Notes under the pieces: model-generated
The model's database searches: none
What the model was told of the DNA's origin: nothing
Seen by the model: the letters and a program-made list of their open reading frames with translations, nothing else
DNA from: Streptomyces sp. NRRL B-1347
GTDB lineage: Bacteria; Actinomycetota; Actinomycetes; Streptomycetales; Streptomycetaceae
Reading direction: 5' to 3'
Assembly: GCF_000720325.1 (NCBI RefSeq)
Contig: NZ_JOJM01000036.1
Coordinates: forward strand, 33,401-97,400
DNA length: 64,000 bases
Shown here: one piece after another, positions 46,458 to 54,942 of the stretch
How the letters are laid out: each line of letters begins with the position of its first letter
How positions within the stretch are numbered: position 1 is the first letter of the stretch
Translations under genes and position numbers: made by a program

Positions 46458-48916
46458 CCGCCGTGGACCTCAGCGTCGTCATCCCCGCCTTCAACGAGGA
46501 GCGCCGCCTCGCCCCCACCCTGGAGGCCGTCCGCGCCTATCTGGACGCGGCCCCCGAGCCCCCGGCGTGGGAGCTGATCGTCGTCGACGACGGGTCCACG
46601 GACCGCACGGCGGAGATCGCCGCCGCGGCCGCCGCGGCCGACCCGCGCATCCAGCTGGTCCGCGGCGGCAGGAACCGCGGCAAGGGCCACGCCCTGCGCC
46701 AGGGCGTCCTCGCCTCGTACGGCCGCCGCGTCCTGGTCACGGACGCCGACCTGGCCGCGCCCATCGAGGAGCTGGAGGTCCTGGAGAAGGCCCTCGCCGA
46801 AGGGAACGCGGCGGCGGTCGGCTCCCGGGCACGGCCCGGCGCGACCATCGGCGTGCACCAGCACCGGCTGCGCGAGCTGCTCGGCCGGGGCGGGAACTTC
46901 CTGATACGCACGGTCGCCGTCCCCGGGATCCGCGACACCCAGTGCGGATTCAAGCTGTTCGACGGCGACCGGGCCCGCGCGGCCTTCGCCGCGTCACGGC
47001 TGCGCGGCTGGGGCATCGACGTCGAGATCCTGCACCACTTCCGCGCCCAGGGCTGGCCGGTCGCCGAGGTGCCGGTGCAGTGGTCGCACCAGGAGGGCTC
47101 CAAGGTGCGGCCCACGGACTACGTCCGCGTCCTGGCCGAGCTGACCGCGCTCCGCGCCCGCGCGCTGCGCCCCGCCGACCTGCTCGTCGCCGCCCTGTTC
47201 CTGGTCGCGTCGACCGCCCTGTACGCGCGGCGCTGGATCTCCCCGGACACCCGCTACCTGCCGCACGCCCTCCAGGACCAGAACCAGTGGGAGTGGTTCT
47301 TCGAGGTCACCGCCCACAACGTGAGGCACCTCGACAACCCCCTGTTCACCACGTTCCAGAACGCCCCGGACGGCGTGAACCTCATGGCCAACACGGTCAT
47401 GCTCGGCCTGTCCGTCCCGCTGGCCCCCGTGACCTGGACGCTCGGCCCGGCCGTCAGCCTGAACGTGGCGATGACGCTGGGCCTCGCCGCCACCGCGACC
47501 GCCTGGTACTGGCTGCTGCGCAGACGTCTCGTGCGGCACCGGGGAGCCGCCGCCGTGGGCGCGGCGCTCGCCGCCTTCGCGCCGCCGATGGTCAGCCACG
47601 CGCACGCGCACCCGAACTTCATCGTCCTGTTCATGATCCCGCTGATCATCGAGCGGGCGCTGCGCCTGTGCGAGGGCCGTCACGTCGTACGGGACGGCGT
47701 CGTCCTCGGCCTGTTCACGACGTACCAGATCTTCCTCGGCGAGGAGCCGCTGCTGCTCGCGGCGATGGGGATGGTGCTCTTCACCGTCGCGTACGCGGTG
47801 GTGCGCCGCGATGTCGCACGCGCCGCCTGGCGCCCCCTCGCGCGGGGCCTGGCGATCGGCATCGGCGTCTGTCTGCCCCTGGTCGCCTTCCCGCTGTGGT
47901 GGCAGTTCTTCGGGCCGCAGAGCTACAAGAGCGTGCTGCACGGCGACAACGCGGGCAACAGCCCGCTCGCCCTGCTGTCCTTCGCCGAGCGCTCCCTCGC
48001 GGGCGACGCGGAGAGCGCCGCCTCGCTCTCGATGAACCCGACCGAGCAGAACGCCTTCTACGGCTGGCCGCTCGTCGTCCTCGCCCTGGTGATCGTGGTG
48101 TGGCTGTGGCGGCGTCCGGCGGTGCAGGCGCTGGCGTTCACCGCGGTCGCGGCGGCGTTCCTGTCCCTGGGCCCGAAGTTCCGCATCCCGCTGACGGACG
48201 TGGTCCTGCCGGGGCCGTGGGCCCTGCTCTCCGACCGGCCGCTCTTCGAGTCGGTCATCGAGGGGCGCGTGGCGATGGTGTGCGCTCCGGCGCTCGGCAT
48301 GCTCGTGGCGCTCGCGATCGAGCGGCTGCTCGTGCGCACGCGGCGGGCGCCGGGGTGGGCGTCCACGAAGGGCCGCACCCGGGCCGCCGTCCTGCGGTAC
48401 GCGGGCCTCGGCGCGGTCGCCGCCGCCCTGCTGCCCCTCGTACCGCTGCCCCTGAAGGCCGTGGACCGGATCGAGGTCCCGGCGTTCATCGCCGACGGCA
48501 CCTGGAAGCGGTACGTCGACACGGCGGCGGGGGAGACCCTCGTCCCGGTGCCGCTGCCCGACCCCGGCTACGCGGAGGCGCTGCACTGGCAGACCGCCGC
48601 GGGCCTGGGCTTCCGGCTCCCCGGCGGGTACTTCAACGGGCCCTGGGGCCCGGACCGCGTCGGCATCTACGGCGCCCCGCCCCGCAACACCTCCAACCTG
48701 CTGCGCGACATCCGGGGCACGGGCCGGGCCGTGCGCGCCACGGACGCCTGGCGCCGGGCCGTGCGCGAGGACCTGCGGTACTGGAACGCGGGCGTCGTCG
48801 TGCTCGCCCCGCAGGCCGCCGACGTGGCGCTGCGCAGCACGCTCGACGACCTCCTTGGACAGCGCGGAAAGTGGGTAGACGGGGTGTGGATCTGGGACGT
48901 GCAAGGGGGATCCTGA
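46454..48916 (+). CDS. Fusion: GT2 glycosyltransferase plus multi-pass membrane protein
   Basis: 820 residues. Residues 1-240 are a GT-A glycosyltransferase of the dolichyl/polyprenyl-phosphate glucosyl- or mannosyltransferase type (LSVVIPAFNEERRLAPTLEA, VVDDGSTDRT, GGRNRGKGHALRQG, metal-binding TDADLA, DTQCGFKLFD). Residues 250-700 hold ten or more membrane helices with a GT-C-like outer-loop pattern (LPHALQDQNQWEWFFEVTAH), and a soluble domain of about 120 residues ends the chain. It probably loads a lipid-linked sugar and uses or moves it in the membrane. The fusion could couple both steps. Confidence 0.85.
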   Translation: MTAVDLSVVIPAFNEERRLAPTLEAVRAYLDAAPEPPAWELIVVDDGSTDRTAEIAAAAAAADPRIQLVRGGRNRGKGHALRQGVLASYGRRVLVTDADLAAPIEELEVLEKALAEGNAAAVGSRARPGATIGVHQHRLRELLGRGGNFLIRTVAVPGIRDTQCGFKLFDGDRARAAFAASRLRGWGIDVEILHHFRAQGWPVAEVPVQWSHQEGSKVRPTDYVRVLAELTALRARALRPADLLVAALFLVASTALYARRWISPDTRYLPHALQDQNQWEWFFEVTAHNVRHLDNPLFTTFQNAPDGVNLMANTVMLGLSVPLAPVTWTLGPAVSLNVAMTLGLAATATAWYWLLRRRLVRHRGAAAVGAALAAFAPPMVSHAHAHPNFIVLFMIPLIIERALRLCEGRHVVRDGVVLGLFTTYQIFLGEEPLLLAAMGMVLFTVAYAVVRRDVARAAWRPLARGLAIGIGVCLPLVAFPLWWQFFGPQSYKSVLHGDNAGNSPLALLSFAERSLAGDAESAASLSMNPTEQNAFYGWPLVVLALVIVVWLWRRPAVQALAFTAVAAAFLSLGPKFRIPLTDVVLPGPWALLSDRPLFESVIEGRVAMVCAPALGMLVALAIERLLVRTRRAPGWASTKGRTRAAVLRYAGLGAVAAALLPLVPLPLKAVDRIEVPAFIADGTWKRYVDTAAGETLVPVPLPDPGYAEALHWQTAAGLGFRLPGGYFNGPWGPDRVGIYGAPPRNTSNLLRDIRGTGRAVRATDAWRRAVREDLRYWNAGVVVLAPQAADVALRSTLDDLLGQRGKWVDGVWIWDVQGGS

Positions 48917-49104
48917 GCGGCCCCGCTGCCACTACGCTGCGGGAACAACACGCACGGTAGCGAACCCCCGCGTACGCCCCCTGTCCGCCCGTCCGCCCCC
49001 TCCGCCACCCGCGTCCGCCCCCGAGCGCTCGACCGACCCCCCACCCGTCCCGTCCGAACCCCCACGTCGTCCGACGTTCGACGTTCTGACCCGAGGAGCC
49101 CTTC

Positions 49105-49755
49105 TTGGCCTGCGACTTGTGGCTCGTCCCGCTCGTCGATGTGCTGTGCCACAGCCCCGACAACCCCTTCGCGGAGGAACTCGCCGCGTACGACAAGGCG
49201 CTGACCGACGCGGGACTGCCGACGGTCCCCGTCTACGCGTACATGCCGGGCCTGTCCGGCGACGTGGCGCCGGTCGCGGGCTTCGACTACGACGCGCTGC
49301 ACTTCCTGCGGCGCGCGTACCTGCTGCGCGTCTGCGGCCTGGAGGTCACGCCGGTCGACGAGCTCGGCGGGGACTACGAGCAGCTCCTGGAGATGTTCGA
49401 CGCGACGGCCCAGCAGTCGCACCTGGTGTGGCACTACGACCACGCCGGGGCGTACGTGCCCGTGGACTTCCCGGCGCCGCTCGCCAACGACGAGCTGCTC
49501 GCGGGCGGCGGGCCGCTGGGGTCCTCCCACGCCCTGCTGCGCGAGCTGGAGTTCGTGGCGCCGTCCATCGGCATAGACCCCGCGAACCCGCCGCTGCCCC
49601 CGGCCCCGCCGCGGTCCCCGACGACCCTGGAGGAACCGGCCCCGCCGCCGCCCCACGACCCGAGCCCGTTCGCCCGCGAACGCCACGTCTGGCTCGGCCT
49701 GCACGCGGCCACGACCCGCAGCCTGGCCCAGGGCTCAATGATCATCTACAGCTAG
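49105..49755 (+). CDS. Conserved hypothetical protein
   Basis: 216 residues from TTG 49105, with GAGGAGCCC upstream. N-terminal part is globular (CDLWLVPLVDVLCHSPDNPF, FDYDALHFLRRAYLLRVCGL, WHYDHAGAYVPVDFPAPL); the C-terminal third is Pro-rich and ends SLAQGSMIIYS. No signal peptide and no catalytic motif that I recognise. Neighbouring genes give no clue to its role. Confidence 0.7.
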   Translation: MACDLWLVPLVDVLCHSPDNPFAEELAAYDKALTDAGLPTVPVYAYMPGLSGDVAPVAGFDYDALHFLRRAYLLRVCGLEVTPVDELGGDYEQLLEMFDATAQQSHLVWHYDHAGAYVPVDFPAPLANDELLAGGGPLGSSHALLRELEFVAPSIGIDPANPPLPPAPPRSPTTLEEPAPPPPHDPSPFARERHVWLGLHAATTRSLAQGSMIIYS

Positions 49756-49809
49756 CCGCCGGCCGTGCCGCTGCCGCGGCGGATCACCGCGCCGTGTGGG
49801 GCCCTCGCC

Positions 49810-50586
49810 TCAGCGCGGCTCCGGCGGCCGCTGGCGCGGCATGTTCGGCCGGGCCCCGGGCGGCAGGGGGAAGCGCCCCGGGGCCGCGCCGGGCTCGCGG
49901 GCGGGGCCCGGCACGGCCCCGCCCCCGCCGGACTGCATGGCCAGCGGCGCGGCCCCCGCGCCGAACTCCACCATCCAGTCCACGGTCTCGGCCCGCACCA
50001 GCTCCGTCACGTCGTCGGAGAACCTCCGCAGCACCCCCAGGCACCGCTCCGCCGCCTCGCTCGCGGTCCCCTCCGTCGGCCCGAGCACCTCCCGCACGCT
50101 CTCCGACGCCCAGTCGAACTGGAGCACCTGCAACCGCCGCTGCACGGCCTGCGCGGTGGCGACGTCCCTCATCCACCCGGACGTGAAGCCGAAGTACCGG
50201 TCGCACCCCACGCACGCGACCCCCGCGAGCAGCGAAACGAATCCCCACGTGGCCGAGGACCCCACCGCCCCGGTCAGATCGAGCAGCGGCAGCACCCCGG
50301 TGCCGAGCGCCCCGAGCGCGGCGCCGCCCCTGAGGAGCCGGGCCCCGCGCCGCTTGCGGACGCGGTCGCGCAGATACCACGCGGCGGTGTCGAGCGCCCC
50401 CCGCTCCACCCACCGGTACAGCTCGTCGAGGCGCGCCGCGGGCTCGCCCCAGTCGCCCGTGGGGAACTCCCGGCCGCCGGGGGCGCCGCCGAGCCCGCCA
50501 CCCGCGCCGCCCGGCGCCCCCGCCCCGGCCTCGTGCCCGTCATGGGGCACCCCCTCAGGCTGCATCTCCGGCTGGTGGTGGCTCAC
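49810..50586 (-). CDS. SLATT-domain membrane protein
   Basis: 258 residues from GTG 50586 (GAGGGAG 7 bases upstream). A Gly/Pro-rich start is followed by a SLATT-like unit: LDELYRWVERGALDTAAWYL, a basic helix RDRVRKRRGARLL, two close membrane helices (GTGVLPLLDL.., WGFVSLLAGVACVGCDRYFG) and a long C-terminal helix (AVQRRLQVLQFDWASESVRE). SLATT proteins are predicted two-helix membrane effectors of nucleotide-signal defence systems. No SMODS, SLOG or nuclease partner is adjacent, so an immune role is only a possibility. Confidence 0.75.
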   Translation of the reverse strand: MSHHQPEMQPEGVPHDGHEAGAGAPGGAGGGLGGAPGGREFPTGDWGEPAARLDELYRWVERGALDTAAWYLRDRVRKRRGARLLRGGAALGALGTGVLPLLDLTGAVGSSATWGFVSLLAGVACVGCDRYFGFTSGWMRDVATAQAVQRRLQVLQFDWASESVREVLGPTEGTASEAAERCLGVLRRFSDDVTELVRAETVDWMVEFGAGAAPLAMQSGGGGAVPGPAREPGAAPGRFPLPPGARPNMPRQRPPEPR

Positions 50587-50602
50587 CCGGCACTCCCTCG
50601 GC

Positions 50603-50624
50603 TTCCGCATAAGTTCCGCATAAG
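50603..50624 (-). repeat. Tandem 11-bp direct repeat upstream of the SLATT gene
   Basis: TTCCGCATAAG twice without a gap, 17-38 bases upstream of the SLATT start; it may overlap the promoter or act as an operator. Confidence 0.6.
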
Positions 50625-50878
50625 TGACGCAACGTAATGGACGGTGCCTCTGCGCGAGCACAAGTCCTACCGCCCAATGGGTGGCTATGCGGCCGTTTTC
50701 ACGGCTTTTCCGCCTGGAAGGGGTGCTTGATCAGGTATAGGAGCGCCGCCGATCTCACCCGAAAGAGTGCCGCCGGGAGTGCCGGGGCGCGCGCCCCCGT
50801 CACCACGTAGGCTCGTGCCAGGCGTCAACCCGCCCGACAAGCACGTCGTACGCACTCGACCGACACCAGGAGCTGATC

Positions 50879-51220
50879 GTGATCCCCGGTGGTGGACAGC
50901 CCAACATGCAGCAGCTGCTCCAGCAGGCCCAGAAGATGCAGCAGGACCTCGCGAAGGCCCAGGAGGAGCTCGCGCGCACCGAGGTCGAAGGCCAGGCGGG
51001 CGGCGGCCTCGTCAAGGCCACGGTCACCGGCTCCGGTGAACTGCGCGGCCTCGTGATCGACCCGAAGGCGGTCGACCCGGAGGACACGGAGACCCTCGCG
51101 GACCTGGTCGTGGCCGCCGTGCACGCGGCGAACGAGAACGCGCAGGCGCTCCAGCAGCAGAAGCTCGGCCCGCTGGCCCAGGGCCTGGGCGGCGGCGGCA
51201 TCCCCGGCCTGCCGTTCTAA
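50879..51220 (+). CDS. YbaB/EbfC family nucleoid-associated protein
   Basis: 113 residues, small DNA-binding dimer. Seen: the coiled N-terminal helix ([20 protein letters not shown]), [40 protein letters not shown], and a Gly-rich end. GTG 50879 has CCAGGAG upstream. The ybaB-recR order is conserved across bacteria and supports a role in DNA maintenance. Confidence 0.93.
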   Translation: MIPGGGQPNMQQLLQQAQKMQQDLAKAQEELARTEVEGQAGGGLVKATVTGSGELRGLVIDPKAVDPEDTETLADLVVAAVHAANENAQALQQQKLGPLAQGLGGGGIPGLPF

Positions 51221-51323
51221 TCGCCGTTACCTTCAAAGTCGCCCGGCGGCCAACTACGGTACGTATCAAAGCCCCCTGACCCCCGAACACTGACCCCGGA
51301 AAACCCGCAGGAAAGGCAGTCCG

Positions 51324-51923
51324 TTGTACGAAGGCGTGGTCCAGGACCTCATCGACGAATTGGGCAGGCTGCCCGGCGTCGGTCCCAAGAGCGCGCAGCG
51401 GATCGCCTTCCACATCCTCCAGGCGGAGCCGACGGACGTACGGCGCCTCGCGCATGCGCTCCTTGAGGTGAAGGAGAAGGTCCGCTTCTGCGCGACCTGC
51501 GGGAACGTGGCGCAGGAGGAGCTCTGCAACATCTGCCGTGACGCCCGTAGGGACCCCTCGGTGATCTGTGTGGTCGAGGAGCCCAAGGACGTCGTGGCGA
51601 TCGAGCGGACCCGTGAGTTCCGGGGCCGGTACCACGTGCTCGGCGGCGCCATCAGCCCCATCGAGGGCGTGGGCCCCGACGACCTGCGCATACGGGAACT
51701 CCTCGCGCGCCTCGCCGACGGCACGGTCACCGAGCTGATCCTGGCGACGGACCCGAACCTGGAGGGCGAGGCCACGGCGACGTACCTCGCGCGCATGATC
51801 AAGCCGATGGGCCTGAAGGTCACCCGCCTGGCCAGCGGACTCCCTGTCGGGGGAGATCTGGAATACGCGGACGAGGTCACCCTGGGCCGCGCTTTCGAGG
51901 GGAGACGACTCCTAGATGTCTAA
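51324..51923 (+). CDS. recR: Recombination mediator RecR
   Basis: 199 residues. It works with RecO (and RecF) to load RecA on SSB-coated DNA. HhH motif [21 protein letters not shown]4 zinc finger [16 protein letters not shown], Toprim domain ([55 protein letters not shown]) and C-terminal Walker-B-like tail. TTG start with GGAAAGG upstream. It overlaps the DUF5063 gene by 8 bases. Confidence 0.96.
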   Translation: MYEGVVQDLIDELGRLPGVGPKSAQRIAFHILQAEPTDVRRLAHALLEVKEKVRFCATCGNVAQEELCNICRDARRDPSVICVVEEPKDVVAIERTREFRGRYHVLGGAISPIEGVGPDDLRIRELLARLADGTVTELILATDPNLEGEATATYLARMIKPMGLKVTRLASGLPVGGDLEYADEVTLGRAFEGRRLLDV

Positions 51924-52596
51924 GTCACCTGAGCCCCAGCCGAAGACGCTGGTGCACGCCGCGTCCCAGGACCCCGACGACTTCGCGGTCCAGATCTCCG
52001 ACCAGATCGAGAGCTTCATCGTCGCGGTCACGGAGGTCGCGAGGGGCGACGAGCCGGACTCGGCCGTCCCGTTCCTCCTCCTAGAGGTCTCCCAGCTGCT
52101 CCTGGCCGGGGGCCGCCTCGGCGCGCACGAGGACATCGTCCCCGACGAGCGCTACGAGCCGGACCTGGGCCCGGAGGGCGACGTGGACGAGCTCCGCGAG
52201 CGCCTGGCCGTCCTGCTCGACCCGATCGACGTCTACTCCGAGGTCTTCGACCCCTACGAGCCGCGCAAGGCCCCGGTGGCCTGCCGCATCTCCGACGACC
52301 TGGCCGACGTCGTAACGGACCTCCGCCACGGCCTGGCCCACTACCGCGAGGGCCGCACCACGGAGGCCCTGTGGTGGTGGCAGTTCTCCTACTTCTCCAA
52401 CTGGGGCGCCACGGCGTCGGCGTCCCTGCGGGCCCTCCAGTCCCTGGTCGCGCACGTCCGCCTGAACCAGCCCCTGGAGGACCTCAACGGCCTCGACACC
52501 GACCAGGACCTCACGGACGAGACCCTGGAAGAGGCCGCGGGCAAGGTCATGGCCGAGGAGATCGCCGGCCCCTTGGGCCTGCGCCCCGTCCAGTAG
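51916..52596 (+). CDS. DUF5063 family protein
   Basis: 226 residues, acidic. Family pattern: [80 protein letters not shown]. Function unknown, but it follows recR with overlapping reading frames (ATG 51916, recR stop 51921-51923), as is usual in Streptomyces. A terminator comes 22 bases after its stop. Confidence 0.88.
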   Translation: MSKSPEPQPKTLVHAASQDPDDFAVQISDQIESFIVAVTEVARGDEPDSAVPFLLLEVSQLLLAGGRLGAHEDIVPDERYEPDLGPEGDVDELRERLAVLLDPIDVYSEVFDPYEPRKAPVACRISDDLADVVTDLRHGLAHYREGRTTEALWWWQFSYFSNWGATASASLRALQSLVAHVRLNQPLEDLNGLDTDQDLTDETLEEAAGKVMAEEIAGPLGLRPVQ

Positions 52597-52617
52597 GCCG
52601 TTTTCCGGCTCCCCCGG

Positions 52618-52644
52618 TAGGGCGCGGCGTTACGCTGCGCCCTA
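52618..52644 (+). terminator. Terminator of the ybaB-recR-DUF5063 block
   Basis: 12-bp stem TAGGGCGCGGCG (52618-52629) with CGCTGCGCCCTA (52633-52644), one mismatch, TTA loop. Confidence 0.8.
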
Positions 52645-52823
52645 CTGCCGTGTTTGGCCATGAGCCGCTGATTGCGTTCAGCTTCGTGCTGTACGAAGCC
52701 GCCAGGTGCTGCCCTTCGATCAACCCGCCGGGCCCCGGCTGCGCATCTCCGCACCCGCCTGGAGGGCCTTCATCACCGCAGTTCAGCCCGGGGCTTGAGC
52801 CCCGAGATCCGAGCTCTTCCCCT

Positions 52824-52857
52824 GGGTCTGGTTGGTTGAAGTGAGACCCAACCAACC
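52824..52857. repeat. Interleaved inverted repeats (alternative hairpins)
   Basis: GGGTCT (52824) pairs with AGACCC (52844), while the adjacent GGTTGGTT (52830) pairs with AACCAACC (52850). The arms interleave, so only one hairpin at a time is feasible. Confidence 0.6.
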
Positions 52858-52876
52858 CACCCCCTAAGGGAGTTGA

Positions 52877-52908
52877 ACGGAGCGTCACCCGTCAGGGTGA
52901 CGTTCCGT
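52877..52908 (+). terminator. Terminator-like hairpin
   Basis: ACGGAGCGTCACCC (52877-52890), GTCA loop, GGGTGACGTTCCGT (52895-52908); 14 bp with one G-U pair. Confidence 0.65.
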
Positions 52909-52959
52909 GGTCAGCTTGCGTCAGAACGTAAAGCCGCCCTAGGTTCGCGGCAAAGAAAC

Positions 52960-52995
52960 GGCCCCGGCCGGTGCGCCAACACCGGGATCGGGGCC
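52960..52995 (+). promoter_or_regulatory. 5'-leader hairpin of the islet gene
   Basis: GGCCCCGGCCGGTG (52960-52973) pairs imperfectly with CACCGGGATCGGGGCC (52980-52995), 28 bases before the GTG at 53024. I recall similar leaders before accessory and phage-derived genes in Streptomyces. Confidence 0.5.
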
Positions 52996-53023
52996 TGACC
53001 TACGAATCGAGAAGTGGTCGATC

Positions 53024-54067
53024 GTGGCTTACGCCAATCTTAGTCCTGCCCTGCCGTCCCCGTCCCACCCAATGGCCAGAACGGGCTACGGCAAACGTCA
53101 CGCGGGTGACGAAACCCCGCACAGCGAAGCCGACTTCGCACACCTGAGCGCACGCGACGCGGAGATCGCGACCTTCATCGACCACCTCGCTGTTGGCGCG
53201 GCGATGGGGCACAAGGTCATCGCCGCCGAGCACCCCCGCTACGGCCAGCAGGCCGTCCGTACGTCGATGGGCCGCCTGATCGAGGCGGGCCACCTGCGCT
53301 GGATCAAGGAACACCTCACCGTCGAGGACAACTCCATGCGGTGGGTGACCAGGACGTACTGGTCGCGGGAGCCCAAGTCACCGGAGTGGTGGGCGGAGTT
53401 CGTGCGGGAGCGGCACGGGCGGGACGTGACGGACCAGTACGCGCCGGGCCTCGCCCGGACCGGAACCGAAGAGGAAACCGAGCCCGAGCCCGTGCCCGAG
53501 CCCGAGCCCGTGCCCGAGCCCGTGCCCGTGCCCGAGCCCGTGCCGGAGCCCGAGCCCGTGCCCGAGGCGAGCGCGGCCCACAACACCCTCGCCCGGCTCC
53601 GCGCGGCGGACCGGCGGCTCGCCCTGTCCGAGCGCGACTGCCGGGCGCTGGAACCCCTCGCCGCCGAGTGGCTGGCGCGCGGGGCGACCCCGACCGACAT
53701 CACCGAGGCCCTGACCACCGGCCTGCCCGAGGCCGTCACCAACCCGGGCGGCCTCACCCGCAACAGACTGGAGAACAAGATGCCCCCCAAGCTGCCCAAG
53801 GCGCCGGGCAAGACCCGGCTCCGGGCCCGCGTCACCCGCGCGGTGATGATCTGCGGCCTCTGCGAGGAGCCGGAGACCACCACGGAGCTGATCAACGGAC
53901 TCTGCGCGGACTGCCGCGCGGAGTGCCTGGCGGAGGAGCCGGACCAGGTCGTCCCCGGCGCGGTCCCGGACACCTTCCTGGCGGCCCCGACCCGGCCGGA
54001 CGCCGTGCCCCTGCGCGCCGACGAGGTGCGGCTCGCGGCGGGCTTCGCGCCCAGGAGGCGCGGATGA
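53024..54067 (+). CDS. Accessory winged-helix/zinc-ribbon protein with Pro-Glu repeats
   Basis: 347 residues from GTG 53024; ATG 53072 (MARTGYGKRHAG) is an alternative. Residues 30-130 look like a winged helix (LSARDAEIATFIDHLAVGAA, RTSMGRLIEAGHLRWIKEHL). Residues 150-185 are a Pro/Glu/Val stretch of EPVPEPEPVPEP units. Then a helical domain (LALSERDCRALEPLAAEWLA) and a C-terminal four-Cys ribbon, CGLC at about 287 and CADC about 17 residues on. The build is like mobile-element regulators or replication-associated proteins, but no such function can be shown. Confidence 0.7.
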   Translation: MAYANLSPALPSPSHPMARTGYGKRHAGDETPHSEADFAHLSARDAEIATFIDHLAVGAAMGHKVIAAEHPRYGQQAVRTSMGRLIEAGHLRWIKEHLTVEDNSMRWVTRTYWSREPKSPEWWAEFVRERHGRDVTDQYAPGLARTGTEEETEPEPVPEPEPVPEPVPVPEPVPEPEPVPEASAAHNTLARLRAADRRLALSERDCRALEPLAAEWLARGATPTDITEALTTGLPEAVTNPGGLTRNRLENKMPPKLPKAPGKTRLRARVTRAVMICGLCEEPETTTELINGLCADCRAECLAEEPDQVVPGAVPDTFLAAPTRPDAVPLRADEVRLAAGFAPRRRG

Positions 54068-54117
54068 GCGTGCCGTACGCGCCGGTGCGGGCACCATGGA
54101 GTCGAGGAGGCGACGCC

Positions 54118-54705
54118 ATGACCCCCAGCTTCGAAGAGCGCCCGCAGATGTCCGTCGAGGACTTCGAGGAACTCGTCCACAGGGCCCCGGAAACGCTGCG
54201 CAACCAGCTCGAATTCCTCAACGGAAAGCTGGAGGTCAAGCCCGTGCCGGACCAGGTCCACGGGGCAATGGTCATGTGGCTGCTGCGGCAGTGCATGCAG
54301 CAGCGGCCCGAACTGGCCCTGTATCCGGAGCAGGGGCTCAAGGTCCCCACGTATCGGAAAGGGCGCGCCCGTGCGGACGGGGCTCTGGCGCCGCTGGATC
54401 ACTTCGTCGGCCAGGTGGGGGAATGGGCGTCCCCTGAGGGCGTGCTCATGGCGGTGGAGGTGACCTCGTGCGACCGCGACGCCGACCAGCGCGACCGCGT
54501 CGAGAAGCCCAGCGCCTACGCCGCCGCGGGCATCCCCGTGTACCTGCTCGTCGACCGCGACAGCAGCGAGGTCATCGTGCACGCCGAGCCGAAGGGCGGT
54601 ACGTACCGCAGCGTGATCAGGCGGTCCTTCGGGGAGACCGTCGAGCTGCCCGACCCCGTCGGCTTCGCCCTCGACACGGAGAAGCTCAAGGAGTACGCCG
54701 ACTGA
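54118..54705 (+). CDS. Uma2-family (DUF820) putative endonuclease
   Basis: 195 residues. PD-(D/E)xK-type restriction-like fold pattern: MSVEDFEELVHRAPETLRNQ, LEFLNGKLEVKPVPDQVHG, KGRARADGALAP where the first acidic residue is expected, VLMAVEVTSCDRDADQRDRV with the second acidic residue, Lys in EKPSAYAAAGIPVYLLVDRD. Uma2 proteins are widespread, often many copies per genome; biological role unknown. GAGGAGGCGACGCC precedes ATG 54118. Probably one transcript with the preceding gene. Confidence 0.88.
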   Translation: MTPSFEERPQMSVEDFEELVHRAPETLRNQLEFLNGKLEVKPVPDQVHGAMVMWLLRQCMQQRPELALYPEQGLKVPTYRKGRARADGALAPLDHFVGQVGEWASPEGVLMAVEVTSCDRDADQRDRVEKPSAYAAAGIPVYLLVDRDSSEVIVHAEPKGGTYRSVIRRSFGETVELPDPVGFALDTEKLKEYAD

Positions 54706-54942
54706 GGCGGAGCCCCCTCAGTGGCCCCGCGCGCCCCTGTGACCCACCCCACTTTACGGAGTGCTCCGCTCCGTAGCGGGCAGTGGAGTTCTCGGAGCGG
54801 CCGGAGGACAGGGAGCCGTCGGGTGATCACGACGTGAGCGGGACATCTCACGATCTGATACTTCCGGGGCGGAATTCGGCCGCTCGTTAGACTGAGCCGA
54901 CCGCCACAGGCGGGAAGAGACGTAACTGAGCGAGGAGCGCAC

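Larger units (their letters stand above)
52645..53023. other. Non-coding region with clustered stem-loops before the islet
   Basis: No gene seen in 379 bases. It holds CGGGGCT-TG-AGCCCCG (52789-52804), two interleaved repeats at 52824-52857, a 14-bp hairpin at 52877-52908 and the leader hairpin at 52960-52995. AT content rises in places (for example CAAAGAAACG), unlike the core genes around it. Confidence 0.6.

Noticed and set aside
52824..52857. H-type pseudoknot
   Set aside because: The joining loops would be zero-length and could not span the stems, so alternative hairpins are the better reading.
53485..53575. Regular GAGCCCGTGCCC repeats considered as a CRISPR or minisatellite
   Set aside because: They are in-frame Pro-Glu-Val codons of the islet protein, without spacers.
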